NCBI RefSeq assembly: GCF_013408655.1 | Contig: NZ_JACCBP010000001.1 | Span: 1,178,001 to 1,242,000 of the forward strand | Origin: Pigmentiphaga litoralis | Lineage (GTDB): Bacteria; Pseudomonadota; Gammaproteobacteria; Burkholderiales; Burkholderiaceae_B | Direction: 5' to 3' | Length of the DNA: 64,000 bases | In this document: positions 9,067 through 18,313 of the stretch, piece after piece | Layout: the number at the start of each line of letters is the position of its first letter | How positions within the stretch are numbered: position 1 is the stretch's first letter | Notes under the pieces: generated by a model | Told to the model about the DNA's origin: nothing | Databases searched by the model: none | What the model saw: the letters and a program-made list of their open reading frames with translations, nothing else | Translations under genes and position numbers: made by a program

Positions 9067-9212
9067 GTACTTGCACACCCCCTATAACTGGCGGGAATGG
9101 GGCATGAAAAGATGCCATTGGGCAGTGGGCATGGCGCTGGGTACTCTGGCGTCGCTGCAGGACGGATATCGGTCCATCATCCTGTAGCCATGCCTTATCC
9201 GACAGGAACCCT

Positions 9213-10124
9213 ATGCCCGCTTCTGCTTCCTCCATTCGAATGCTGGTGCCCTACGTGCAAGGCGGCGGCAGCGACCAGCGCGCACGCCTGATCGCGAAGT
9301 ACCTGCAGCGCCACCTGAACCGTGACGTCACGGTCATCAATTGCCCTGGCGCCGTGTCCGGTCACCAAGCCATCGCCGATGCCGCGCCCGATGGCGCCAC
9401 GCTGGGCCTGATCACGGGCGAGATCGGCATGATGCATTGGCATCCGGGACTGACGTCGTTGACGCCCGCCGACTTCACCCCGCTGGCGGTGCCGTTTGTG
9501 GAATCAAGCGCCATCATCGTTCCCGCGGCATCGCCATTTCATACGCTGGCCGAATTCCTGGAGCATTGCCGCCATCACCGTATTACCGGGTCCGGCGGAC
9601 CTGACTTCAGTGTCTGGAAGTTTTCGCTTGCGGGCCTGATGCAGGCTGCCGGCATTCCCTTGAGCCACCTTGGCTGGATCGAAACCCACAGCGGCGAGCA
9701 AGGGCTGGAACACGCCCTGGCGGGACGCGCCGATGTTGCCCCGATCACTATGACCGACGCGCGGGGGCCGCTCCTGTCGAACGCGGCGCGCGCGCTGGCG
9801 ACCATGGAAGATCGGCGCCACGCCGCGTTCCCGTCAGTGCCGACCGTGGCCGAAGCGATCGGGGTGGACTGGTCCGTCGCGCACTGGCGCGGCATCGTGG
9901 CGCCCCGTGGCCTTCCTGAACCGATGACCCGCATCTACATTGATGCGTTGCACGCCGTGGCGGCCGATCCTGACTTCAATGCGGAAGCCGCGGCCAGTTT
10001 CTTTACGCTGGGTTGGCGGATGGGCGACGCGTTCGCCGACTACATGCGCGAAGACGACGCCCGGTTTGGCGAAGTCATTGCCGCCCTGGACATGTCGCTC
10101 AATACCCAGACATCGCTTCACTAG
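9213..10124 (+). CDS. Bug-family (TctC) receptor-like protein without signal peptide
   Basis: This 303-residue protein resembles the Bug/TctC receptors of tripartite tricarboxylate transporters: RMLVPYVQGGGSDQRARL replaces the usual mature N-terminus, and VPTVAEAIG with WRGIVAPRGLPEP are family landmarks of the C-terminal lobe. It differs from typical members in having no signal peptide. The frame upstream is open only back to a TGA at 9105, with no suitable start and no hydrophobic stretch. A short separate frame at 9104-9187 begins MKRCHWAVGMALGTLASL, which looks faintly like a detached signal. It may be cytoplasmic, or a copy that lost its export signal. No TctA/TctB membrane genes are nearby. 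Confidence 0.75.
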   Translation: MPASASSIRMLVPYVQGGGSDQRARLIAKYLQRHLNRDVTVINCPGAVSGHQAIADAAPDGATLGLITGEIGMMHWHPGLTSLTPADFTPLAVPFVESSAIIVPAASPFHTLAEFLEHCRHHRITGSGGPDFSVWKFSLAGLMQAAGIPLSHLGWIETHSGEQGLEHALAGRADVAPITMTDARGPLLSNAARALATMEDRRHAAFPSVPTVAEAIGVDWSVAHWRGIVAPRGLPEPMTRIYIDALHAVAADPDFNAEAAASFFTLGWRMGDAFADYMREDDARFGEVIAALDMSLNTQTSLH

Positions 10125-10162
10125 ACCAACGAGCGGCGATCGACGCCGCCGAGGAGACTGAC

Positions 10163-11140
10163 ATGACGCCATCCCTTTCACGCGGGGTGCTCGGCGCTGC
10201 CCTGTTGGCGCTTGCGGGCTTTGCCCACGCGCAGGGCGCTTACCCGACCCGGCCCATACGGTTGATCGTGCCGATCGCGGCCGGCAGCGTGACCGACGTT
10301 GTCTTGCGCTCGGCCGCGCCCGGCCTGGCGCAACGCCTGGGCCAACCCGTTGTCATTGACAACCGCCCAGGCGCCAGCGGGATTGTCGGGGCCGAAGCCT
10401 GCGCGCGTGCGCCAGCCGACGGCTACACACTGTGTGCGGTTTATCACTCGATCATGTCCTTCAATCCCTACATGTTTGAAAAGCTGCCCTACGATCCCGA
10501 AAAGGACTTCAAGCCGGTCAACCGGCTGTTCTTCGTGACCGAAGGCCTGGTAGTGCCCGCCGCCCTTCCTGTCCGATCGGTGGCCGAATTGCGGTCCTAC
10601 GCGCAAGCCCACCCCGACAAGGTCAACGTCGGCACCTTGGGGTCCGGATCGCTGCAGGAACTGTTCGTTGCCTGGCTGAACCAGGAATGGCGCACGCGCA
10701 TCGTCGGCGTCCCGTACAAGGGCGGCGGGCCGATCGCCAATGCGGTGACCGCAGGCGATATCCAGGTGGCGCAGATGGGGCTCGGCAACTTCATCGGCCT
10801 GATCCAGAGCGGCCAGCTGCGCGCCATTGCCCTGTCCGCATCAAAACGCTCGGCGCAGCTTCCGGACGTGCCGACTGCGGCGGAAGCGGGACTGGACGGA
10901 TTCCCGAGCCGCCCCTGGTGGGGCATTGCCGCCCCGGCGGGTACGCCAGCCAGCGTGGTGACACGGGTGCATCGTGCCTTTGCCGAGACCTTCGACGACC
11001 CGAAGATGATGGAAATGCTGGAGTCGAGATACGTAGAGAAAGCCGTCGACACGCCCGACGAATTCGCAGGCTTCCTGACGCAGGACCGGCAGGCCGCACG
11101 CGTGCTGGTCGAGCTCGCCCGCGTGCCCAGGCAGCCTTGA
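10163..11140 (+). CDS. Bug-family tripartite tricarboxylate transporter receptor (TctC)
   Basis: This 325-residue protein has a clear Sec signal peptide (residues 1-25, ending GFAHAQG), followed by the hallmark AYPTRPIRLIVPIAAG of mature Bug proteins. Later landmarks are GTLGSGSLQELF, VPYKGGGPIANAVTAGDIQ and LPDVPTAAEAGLDGF. It is an orphan receptor: no TctA/TctB permease is linked, as is common for this expanded family in Bordetella relatives. The ATG at 10163 follows GAGGAGACTGAC, a good ribosome site, and is preferred over upstream in-frame starts. It sits 38 bases after the signal-less paralogue and 10 bases before the dehydrogenase gene, so the three are probably co-transcribed. Confidence 0.92.
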   Translation: MTPSLSRGVLGAALLALAGFAHAQGAYPTRPIRLIVPIAAGSVTDVVLRSAAPGLAQRLGQPVVIDNRPGASGIVGAEACARAPADGYTLCAVYHSIMSFNPYMFEKLPYDPEKDFKPVNRLFFVTEGLVVPAALPVRSVAELRSYAQAHPDKVNVGTLGSGSLQELFVAWLNQEWRTRIVGVPYKGGGPIANAVTAGDIQVAQMGLGNFIGLIQSGQLRAIALSASKRSAQLPDVPTAAEAGLDGFPSRPWWGIAAPAGTPASVVTRVHRAFAETFDDPKMMEMLESRYVEKAVDTPDEFAGFLTQDRQAARVLVELARVPRQP

Positions 11141-11150
11141 CCGACTTGCC

Positions 11151-12320
11151 ATGGCCACGCTGAACCGGACCTTTCGCGTCGATGATTTCGAAGCCATTGC
11201 GCGCCGCCGCCTGCCCAAGCCGATCTTTGACTTTTATGCAGGCGGCGCCGAGGACGAACGCACGCTGGCGTTGAACCGCGATGTCTTCCAGCGCTTTGGC
11301 TGGACGCCGCGCGTCATGACCGGAAGCGGGACCCCCGACCTTCGTGCTGCACTGCTGGGCCGCGACGCAGGCATGCCGGTCATTGTGGCGCCAATGGGCG
11401 CGGTGGGATATGGGTGCATCGAAGGGGACCAGCTTCTCGGGCAAGTCGCCTCCGACTTCGACATTCCCTACACCTTGTCCACGACAGCCAGCACGTCCAT
11501 CGAACAGATCGGCGCGTCCGTACCAGGACGAAAATGGTTCCAGCTCTATCCCTTGAAAGATCGGGCGTTAATGAAGGGACTGATCGGCCGAGCCCGTGCT
11601 TGCGGCTTCGAGACCTTGATCGTGACGGTGGACGTGCCCGTGGGCGGCAAGCGGGAACGCGACCTTCGCAACGATTGCAGCATGCCCTTCCGGTTCACCG
11701 CGCGAAACCTGGCGGCCTTCGCGTCCCGCCCCGCGTGGGCCTTAAACCTGCTGCGGCATGGCCCGCCCGGCATGCCTAACCTGTCGGCATTGGCACCGGC
11801 ATCCAAGCGGGCGTCCAGCCTGGCGCCGTCGGTCGGCGCGGAATTCGATCACGCGTTTGGCTGGGCGGGACTGGCGGAGATAAGGAAGCAGTGGGATGGC
11901 CCCCTGCTGGTGAAAGGCATCCTGCGGCCGGACGACGCCGAACGCACCCTGCACGCGGGATGCGATGGGGTCATCGTGTCGAATCATGGTGGCCGACAGC
12001 TCGACACAGGCATTCCCGCGTTGGCCGCCTTGGCGGCCATCGTCAGTCGGGTCGACGGACGCACTCCGGTCTTTTTTGATGGCGGCATACGGCGGGGGTC
12101 GGACATTGCCAAGGCGCTGTGTCTGGGCGCGGCCGGCGTGCTGGTCGGCCGGCCCCTGTTGTATGGGGTGTGCGCGGGCGGACATGCTGGCGCGTCCCGG
12201 GTCCTGACCATCCTGCGCGACGAGTTGTCGAGAACGATGCAGCTATGCGGCGCGCCGTCTGTTAATGCGCTGGGTGAGGATCTGCTGCGTGATCTGGCGG
12301 GCGCGGCTGCGGCTGCGTGA
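11151..12320 (+). CDS. FMN-dependent alpha-hydroxy-acid dehydrogenase/oxidase
   Basis: This 389-residue protein belongs to the L-lactate dehydrogenase (LldD), mandelate dehydrogenase and glycolate oxidase family, which oxidises 2-hydroxy acids to 2-oxo acids with FMN. Landmarks are PKPIFDFYAGGAEDE near residue 22, STTASTSIEQI, FQLYPLKDR, and the active-site segment SNHGGRQLD with its catalytic His and Arg. FDGGIRRGSDIAKALCLGA binds the FMN phosphate. The next 57 bases to the convergent LysR gene hold no clear terminator. With two Bug receptors just upstream, the module may take up and oxidise a hydroxy acid; the substrate is unknown. Confidence 0.92.
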   Translation: MATLNRTFRVDDFEAIARRRLPKPIFDFYAGGAEDERTLALNRDVFQRFGWTPRVMTGSGTPDLRAALLGRDAGMPVIVAPMGAVGYGCIEGDQLLGQVASDFDIPYTLSTTASTSIEQIGASVPGRKWFQLYPLKDRALMKGLIGRARACGFETLIVTVDVPVGGKRERDLRNDCSMPFRFTARNLAAFASRPAWALNLLRHGPPGMPNLSALAPASKRASSLAPSVGAEFDHAFGWAGLAEIRKQWDGPLLVKGILRPDDAERTLHAGCDGVIVSNHGGRQLDTGIPALAALAAIVSRVDGRTPVFFDGGIRRGSDIAKALCLGAAGVLVGRPLLYGVCAGGHAGASRVLTILRDELSRTMQLCGAPSVNALGEDLLRDLAGAAAAA

Positions 12321-12377
12321 TGCGCTGAACTCGACTTAACGGGTTTTCCTGTTTCGATTCAACGCCTGACGGCGCTC

Positions 12378-13277
12378 CTACATCGCTTCCAATGCTGCTT
12401 TTAGCGCCTGCGCAAAACTGGACGTGGCGACTGGCAAGGCGCGGCCAGCGCGCGCGGCCATCATCAATTTTCCGCCGGCCAGATCGCGGTCAGCCAACGG
12501 GATAGCGACCAGATCCCCACGGCCAACATCGCGCGCGGTGCCGACCCGAAACTGGAAGCACAGCGCGTTGGTGGTCAACGCAAAGAACTTGAGCGTCTCC
12601 ACCGAATTCGCTTCCAGCGAGACTCGTAAAGACAGCCGCAGTTTGGCGGCCAGCCGGTCGATCAGCCGGCGGCTGCCGAAACTTTCGGCGCCCAAGGCGA
12701 TGGGATACCGTTCGCAGTCGGCCAGGCGGACGCTTTCCTGGCCGGCCAGCGGATGGTCCGGCCGCATCATCACGCACAGGGGTTGGGGCACACTGGCGAT
12801 GATCTCCAGGCCTTCGGCAGCCGGAGGGTCATGGGCGACCACCAGTTCCACGTCGTCATTCAGCACATCGCGCACCAGCGCCGCCGTCCCGCCAACCGTG
12901 ATCCGGAACTGGACGCCAGGATGCGTGCGCTGATAGGCGGCCACGGTCGCAGGCACCAGGTCGTTGGCGACCGACTCGGCACAGGCGATACGCACCGTGC
13001 CGCGCACCAGGCCCTGCAACTGCTCGATCTGAGACGACGCGGACTCCAGATCCGCCAGGCCGCGGCGCACGGTGGCGAGCAGAACTTCGCCTGCCGCGGT
13101 GAGCCGCACCCCGCGCGGCAGCCGTTCGAACAGGGGCGTGCCGACTTCGCCTTCGATCTCGAGGATCTTGCGGTTCAAGGCCGTGGACGCGACATGCAGC
13201 TGCTCCGCCGCCTTGCGGATCGAGCCCGCGCGCGCGACCGCATCGAGGTAGACGTAATGTCGTGGCGGATGCAGCAT
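12378..13277 (-). CDS. LysR-family transcriptional regulator
   Basis: This 299-residue protein has an N-terminal helix-turn-helix (SIRKAAEQLHVASTALNRKI) and a LysR substrate domain from about residue 90. It lies 6 bases downstream of the alpha/beta hydrolase gene on the same strand, so hydrolase and regulator probably share a transcript, the reverse of the usual divergent LysR layout. It converges with the FMN dehydrogenase gene. The helix-turn-helix variant with TALNRKI rather than PALS belongs to a subgroup often linked to aromatic-acid or amino-acid catabolism. The target is unknown. Confidence 0.88.
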   Translation of the reverse strand: MLHPPRHYVYLDAVARAGSIRKAAEQLHVASTALNRKILEIEGEVGTPLFERLPRGVRLTAAGEVLLATVRRGLADLESASSQIEQLQGLVRGTVRIACAESVANDLVPATVAAYQRTHPGVQFRITVGGTAALVRDVLNDDVELVVAHDPPAAEGLEIIASVPQPLCVMMRPDHPLAGQESVRLADCERYPIALGAESFGSRRLIDRLAAKLRLSLRVSLEANSVETLKFFALTTNALCFQFRVGTARDVGRGDLVAIPLADRDLAGGKLMMAARAGRALPVATSSFAQALKAALEAM

Positions 13278-13283
13278 CGTCAG

Positions 13284-14315
13284 TCAGTCCGCCGGGCCTG
13301 CCGCGCCGCGGGTGTGCGACGTGGCGGTCGCGCCGGCCCCGCCTGTCAGGAAGCCCTCGGCGATGGCGATCTGGTCGTCCGACATGAACGTGGGCGCGTG
13401 CCCCACGCCGGCAATCTCGACCACCTGCGCATTCGGATTGCGCCTCGTCATTTCGGCAGCCGTTGCCGCGCTCAGCAGGTCGGACTGCTCGCCCCGCACG
13501 ATCAGCGTCGGGCAGTCGATCGCGTCGAACGCCTTCCACAACATCATCTCGGCCGCCATGGCGATCGGCGGCGCCATGGGCTTGAAGGCGACGGAAATCG
13601 CCGGGTCATAGTGCAAGCGCCAGGCGGTGGGTTCCGCCGAGGCCGCCGGCGTTGCTGCCGGGATCGCGGCGGCCAGCGTCCTCGAATTCCCTTGCTGAGT
13701 CCTGCCCGGCCCCGCGTCCGCCGGCACCAGAATGTACTGGTTCAGCTCCTGCCAGGCTTCGGGCTTATGCGGACCAAACGCCGCCGACACCACGCTCAGG
13801 TACTCCAACCCGGCTTCTCTCGACGGAAAGTCCCCCGCTTTTCCGACGTACTGCCCGATGCGCATCAAGGCATCGGGCGCAAGACGCGGGCCGACGTCAT
13901 TGATCACCAGACGCGTGATCGGCGTGCCCGCCAGGCTCGCCAGGCTCATGCCGATCAAGCCACCCAGCGACGTGCCGAACCAATGCACCGTCTTGCCGCC
14001 CACTGCCGCCAACAAGGGCAGCATGTCAGACACGTATTGGGGAATCACGTAGTAGGCCGAGTCGCTCAGCCAATCCGACTGCCCTCGCCCCACGATGTCG
14101 GGACAGACCACGCGATACCGCGATGACAGCCGCCGCGCCAGCCGGTCAAAATCGCGCCCGCTGCGAGTCAATCCATGCGCGCAGATCAGCACCGCCGGAT
14201 TGTCCGGATCGCCCCACTCCCAGTACGCCATCCGATGCAGCCCGGCCGGGCTCAAGCAGGTCACATGGGCAAGACGGGGTTCTTCAAGCGCGTCCGGTGC
14301 GGCGTGATGCGTCAT
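13284..14315 (-). CDS. Alpha/beta-fold hydrolase
   Basis: This roughly 343-residue alpha/beta hydrolase has the oxyanion-region motif CAHGLTRSGRDFD, nucleophile elbow GTSLGGLIGMSLA, a DCPTLIVRGEQSDLL acid-residue region and a C-terminal GVGHAPTF His. It is longer than usual because of an Ala/Pro/Thr-rich insertion (about residues 225-250). The frame extends 40 residues farther upstream, but the ATG at about 14315 is preferred because the extension has no family resemblance and would overlap comEC. It is followed by the LysR gene after 6 bases. The substrate, probably an ester or lactone, cannot be told. Confidence 0.85.
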   Translation of the reverse strand: MTHHAAPDALEEPRLAHVTCLSPAGLHRMAYWEWGDPDNPAVLICAHGLTRSGRDFDRLARRLSSRYRVVCPDIVGRGQSDWLSDSAYYVIPQYVSDMLPLLAAVGGKTVHWFGTSLGGLIGMSLASLAGTPITRLVINDVGPRLAPDALMRIGQYVGKAGDFPSREAGLEYLSVVSAAFGPHKPEAWQELNQYILVPADAGPGRTQQGNSRTLAAAIPAATPAASAEPTAWRLHYDPAISVAFKPMAPPIAMAAEMMLWKAFDAIDCPTLIVRGEQSDLLSAATAAEMTRRNPNAQVVEIAGVGHAPTFMSDDQIAIAEGFLTGGAGATATSHTRGAAGPAD

Positions 14316-14431
14316 GCGGGTCACCTCGTGGTGGATTGATGGAACGATTGTAGAGTGCTGGCAGGACGGAAGGCAGGACGGGTGCTCCTCACCAACGTCG
14401 CCGCAGTCGAAGGCCACAATCATCATGTCGA

Positions 14432-17296
14432 TCATTCGGCATGCCAGTACCGTCGCCGCTGTTCTCGCTCCCGGCTGACGGACAGCACGCCGCGGCGCGA
14501 AGTGAAAATGACCGCGCCGTGCCTGTCAGTGCGGTGGATAGCGGCCCCGGCCGCCTGCCATCGGGCCAGGGCGTCCGGGTGCGGATGCCGATAGCTGTTC
14601 AAGTAGCCTGCCTGCGCCACCGCGTGCCTGGCTGCGACGGCCACCGTCCAGGCGACGTGGGAGGAATGCCGGGACCCGTGGTGCGCCATCAACGCGACAT
14701 CGGCCGGCAAGGGACTGGCCAAGGCATCTGCGTCAGGACTCTGGCCTGCCCCAAGGTTCGCAGCGGCCACCCGATCTACGGAGTGCCGGGCCGCCGCCAC
14801 TAGGTTGGCCGCATTGCCTTCGTACCCATTGCCTTCGTACCCATTGCCTTCATCTACATTGCCTTCGTCCGCCTTGCCTTCATCCGCATTCCCTTCGTCC
14901 ACATCTCCTGCCGATGCGGCCCCGTTTGTCCGGGCAGCCGGAACCACCCCGCCCTGCAGACGAGCCGACCGCAGAATCACGTCCTCCTGCTCCGCGCCAA
15001 TGTCCCCTGGAAGCAAAGCCGAGTGATGGCGTCCTTGCACATGCAGCACGCAGCTGTTCGCGTTGCGGTCCGCCGAGGCGCGTCGCGCCGTGGCCGCATC
15101 TGCAGGGGGTGAGCGAGGCTTTCCAGTCACGGCGCGCGGATACAGCATGTGAAACGTCACGCCATCCACCTGCCACGCCTGCCCCGCCTCGCACGGCCCG
15201 GATCGGGTCGCCGAGGGCAACCCGGGCAAAGTGGCCGGCCAGGCGGTCTCGCGCGCCACGTCATACGACGCGGTGATGGCCGTCACCGGCACAGCCGCCA
15301 GCAATGACGCAAGGCCGCCTGCATGATCGGCGTCCCCGTGGGACACCAGCAGATGATCGACCTTCCGGATGCCACGTGCCCGCAGATAGGGCCAGACGAC
15401 ACGCTCGCCCGCATCGGCGTTGTCGCCAAACGGTGGCCCGGTATCGAATACCAAGGTCTGGGTCGCCGTCTCGAGTACCGCGGCGCCGCCCTGCCCCACA
15501 TCCAGCACCGCCAGCCGCCAGTCGCCCGCCTCCGGCCGTTCCGGCCGATAGCACAGCACGGGCAGCACCAGCGCGATGCCGAGCCATCGCCGCGGCAAAC
15601 CGGCAGGCTGCAAGGTCCACGCCACCCCGAGCAGCCCGATCGCAACCCAGGGCCACGGCGCCGCCGCCGTAGTGGCGCTGGCATACGGCAGGTCAGCCAG
15701 TGCCTGCACGGGCCACATCACCGCCGCGAACACCCCCTGCGCTGCCGCTGATACCAGGTGCGCCAGCCCGTCCGGACCGGGCAGCACCGACAGGAACATG
15801 GCGGCGAGTGCCAGCGGCGTGACCACCAGACTGACTACCGGTATCGCGATGGCATTGGCAATCGGCGACACCAGTGATACCTGCTGGAACATGAGCGCCA
15901 GCAAAGGCAGCAGCCCGAGCGTCAACGCCGCTTGCAGACGGGCAGCGTCGCGCAGCCCCTGCCCGAGCCGGTGTCGCCACACCGTCAGCCGGCCCGCCAC
16001 GTCGGGCACCCGTTGACGCCGCCACCGCCCGCTTCCCGCGAGCATCAATACGGCGACGGCGCCGAACGACAGCCAGAAGCCTGCCGACACAGGCGCCCAG
16101 GGATCCAATACGGTGACCGTCGCCGCCGCCAGGGCCAGCACCCGTGGCCCGCCAAGCCGCAGTCGGGCAATGGCCGCCACCGCCACCACGGCCAGCATGA
16201 AGAATGTGCGCTGGGCAGGAATGCCCCAACCTGCCACCAGGCAGTAGGCCCAGGCCACGCACAATGCAGCGCAGGCGCCCATGACCTGCGCCGGCGCCCG
16301 TTCGGCCAGCATGACGCCGCGCCAAGACAGGCGGGACCAGCCCAGCATGGCCAACGCACCGCCCAGGGCCGCCATCATCGTGACGTGCAGGCCGCTGATC
16401 GACACCAGATGGGTGATGCCTGTCAGATTGAAGGTGCGCCAATCTTCCTTTCGGATGGCCGCCTGATCGCCCATGGCCAGGGCGAGTATGACGCCGCCAT
16501 ACCGTGTGCCCTCCAGTCCCGGCGCCATGGCCTCCCGCAGCCGGTGCCGCACGCGTTGGATCGCGATATCGAAGCTGGCGTACGGCGCATCGCCGACGCG
16601 GGTCGCCGGGCCGCGCACCGTTGCGGTGGCGCGGATGCCCTGCTGAAAAAGATGCGCTTCATAATCAAAGCCGTGCGGGTTCAGGAGGCCATGTGGCCGC
16701 TTGAGCGCAAGCCTGCCGGTCCAGATGTTTCCGGGAACCACCCCCATCGGAATCGGATCGGACGCACCTGGCAAGGAAGACGCCACCGAGCCCACAGGGC
16801 GAACAGCGCTTGTACGGTCTATCGGAGAACCCGAAGGCGACGCACGGTCCGGGGGCACCGAATGTGGCGAGCGTCCGGGCTGGCCAAACCTGCCGGCACT
16901 GGGCTGCATCACCAGCACGCGCGTTGGAACGCCCGGGGGTGGATCAATGATGTCCGCTTCGAAGCGCTGCCCACGATCCGTTACCGTCGCCAGGCCCGCG
17001 ACACGCCAGGTCAATGGCATCGCCTGATTCTCGACCGACGCGTCCAACGCATCCCGCAAGCGGAAATCGGCGCGCACCATGGTCATGGCTGCGCCCAGGC
17101 CAAGCGCTAGCGCCGGCCAGGCAAGCCAGCCCACCCAGGGACGACGTGCCCGCACATCCGCCGCCTGCCACAGACCCGCACCCGCACAAACGAAAGCGAT
17201 GAACACGATCACGCCGAGCAGCACATGCGGCAGCGCCGGCAACCCATGTACGAGAGCCGCCCCCACCACGAATGCCCATGCCGCCCATCGTCCCAT
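14432..17296 (-). CDS. comEC: DNA internalization competence protein ComEC/Rec2
   Basis: This 954-residue inner-membrane protein forms the channel for single-stranded DNA uptake in natural transformation. The N-terminal part has hydrophobic helices and a DUF4131-like periplasmic domain. The central competence domain holds about ten helices with the signature ITHLVSISGLHVTMMAALGG. A C-terminal metallo-beta-lactamase domain (VSHGDADHAGGLASLL near 645) likely degrades the non-transforming strand. Inside that last domain is an in-frame run of six five-residue units (V/A/G-D/Y-E-G-N/K), encoded by a 15-base tandem repeat. The length is above the usual 750-850 partly because of this and Pro/Ser-rich insertions near 135-165. 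Other competence genes are outside the window. Confidence 0.92.
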   Translation of the reverse strand: MGRWAAWAFVVGAALVHGLPALPHVLLGVIVFIAFVCAGAGLWQAADVRARRPWVGWLAWPALALGLGAAMTMVRADFRLRDALDASVENQAMPLTWRVAGLATVTDRGQRFEADIIDPPPGVPTRVLVMQPSAGRFGQPGRSPHSVPPDRASPSGSPIDRTSAVRPVGSVASSLPGASDPIPMGVVPGNIWTGRLALKRPHGLLNPHGFDYEAHLFQQGIRATATVRGPATRVGDAPYASFDIAIQRVRHRLREAMAPGLEGTRYGGVILALAMGDQAAIRKEDWRTFNLTGITHLVSISGLHVTMMAALGGALAMLGWSRLSWRGVMLAERAPAQVMGACAALCVAWAYCLVAGWGIPAQRTFFMLAVVAVAAIARLRLGGPRVLALAAATVTVLDPWAPVSAGFWLSFGAVAVLMLAGSGRWRRQRVPDVAGRLTVWRHRLGQGLRDAARLQAALTLGLLPLLALMFQQVSLVSPIANAIAIPVVSLVVTPLALAAMFLSVLPGPDGLAHLVSAAAQGVFAAVMWPVQALADLPYASATTAAAPWPWVAIGLLGVAWTLQPAGLPRRWLGIALVLPVLCYRPERPEAGDWRLAVLDVGQGGAAVLETATQTLVFDTGPPFGDNADAGERVVWPYLRARGIRKVDHLLVSHGDADHAGGLASLLAAVPVTAITASYDVARETAWPATLPGLPSATRSGPCEAGQAWQVDGVTFHMLYPRAVTGKPRSPPADAATARRASADRNANSCVLHVQGRHHSALLPGDIGAEQEDVILRSARLQGGVVPAARTNGAASAGDVDEGNADEGKADEGNVDEGNGYEGNGYEGNAANLVAAARHSVDRVAAANLGAGQSPDADALASPLPADVALMAHHGSRHSSHVAWTVAVAARHAVAQAGYLNSYRHPHPDALARWQAAGAAIHRTDRHGAVIFTSRRGVLSVSREREQRRRYWHAE
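14813..14902 (-). repeat. 15-base tandem repeat inside comEC, six units
   Basis: On the plus strand six 15-base units run head to tail. Two are ATTGCCTTCGTACCC exactly, and the others differ by 3-5 bases. On the coding strand each unit encodes a pentapeptide such as VDEGN, ADEGK or GYEGN, so any whole-unit change keeps the frame. The acidic Gly-rich insert lies between conserved blocks of the beta-lactamase-like domain. Confidence 0.95.
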
Positions 17297-17383
17297 GACT
17301 GCCCCAACCCCGCCCTGAATCGCCGCGCCGACATGGCGCGAGACGACCCATGCTACCGACTGCCGGCAATCAACGGAGGCGCA

Positions 17384-18193
17384 TCAGGACAGTTTTATCC
17401 CTGCCAATCTTGGCAGGACACGAAGGGCGTTGGCGCCGGTAACCTTGATCACGTCATCGACGGGAATGCCGCGCAAATCGGCAAGGGCCTGCGCCACACC
17501 TTGCACCTGTCCGGGGGTGTTGCGCCGGTCCGTGTCGGGCAACCACGCAGGGGGAATGTCAGGGGCGTCGGTCTCAAGCACGTAGTGCTCCAGATCGAAC
17601 TCGCTGCACAGCCGGCGGATGTTGAGCGCCCGTGTCCAGGTCATCGCGCCGCCCACGCCCAGGGCAAAGCCCATGTCGATAAACGCACGCGCCTGTTGTT
17701 CGCTGCCATTGAAGGCGTGGCCGATGCCACCGCGAACCGGGATGCGTCTTAGGTATTTGAGGAGAATGTCTTGCGAACGCCGAACATGCAGCAGTACCGG
17801 CAGATCGAATTCCGCAGCCAGCTTCAGTTGCGCGGCGTAGAAGCGCTCCTGTTTGTCGCGCTCGGCGCCTTGCGAAATCTCCGGAATGAAGAAGTCCAGG
17901 CCGATCTCGCCAATGGCAACAAAACGCGGGTCGGGCAACGCCGCGACAATCGCGTCGCGCAGGGCATCCAGATCACTGTCCTGCGCGTGCCGCACAAAGA
18001 TGGGATGGATGCCAAGCGCGTACGTGCCACCGTCAAATCGATGAGCCAGGTCGCGTACGGTGTCGAAGTTGGACCGGGCGATGGCCGGAATGACGATGGC
18101 GCGCACACCTCGCGCCGCGGCCTGCACAATGACGTCAGGCCGGTCGGCATCGAATTCCGATGCATCGAGATGGCAGTGGGTATCAATCAGCAT
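17384..18193 (-). CDS. tatD: TatD-family metal-dependent hydrolase
   Basis: This 269-residue TIM-barrel protein has the family metal ligands: DTHCHLD at residues 4-10, GEIGLDFF near 98 and LLHVRRSQD near 135, then ETDAPDIPP near 208. TatD enzymes act as magnesium-dependent exonucleases and deoxyribonucleases in DNA repair; E. coli paralogues (YcfH) sit near similar genes. It lies between lolD and comEC on the same strand, 87 bases from comEC and 120 from lolD. Confidence 0.92.
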   Translation of the reverse strand: MLIDTHCHLDASEFDADRPDVIVQAAARGVRAIVIPAIARSNFDTVRDLAHRFDGGTYALGIHPIFVRHAQDSDLDALRDAIVAALPDPRFVAIGEIGLDFFIPEISQGAERDKQERFYAAQLKLAAEFDLPVLLHVRRSQDILLKYLRRIPVRGGIGHAFNGSEQQARAFIDMGFALGVGGAMTWTRALNIRRLCSEFDLEHYVLETDAPDIPPAWLPDTDRRNTPGQVQGVAQALADLRGIPVDDVIKVTGANALRVLPRLAGIKLS

Positions 18194-18313
18194 AGCTGCC
18201 AGAATAAATCAGCGCGAGCAGACACGAGCTCTTATTACAGCGTGACCCGGCAGCAGGCGCTGTCCCCAAACGATCGTCGCGGCGGTCGCTCAGCGGCGCC
18301 GCCACCAAGCGCG

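Noticed and set aside
9104..9187. Separate 27-codon peptide gene before the signal-less Bug gene
   Set aside because: It lacks a signal-peptidase site and a clear ribosome site; it is mentioned only as a possible remnant of a lost leader.
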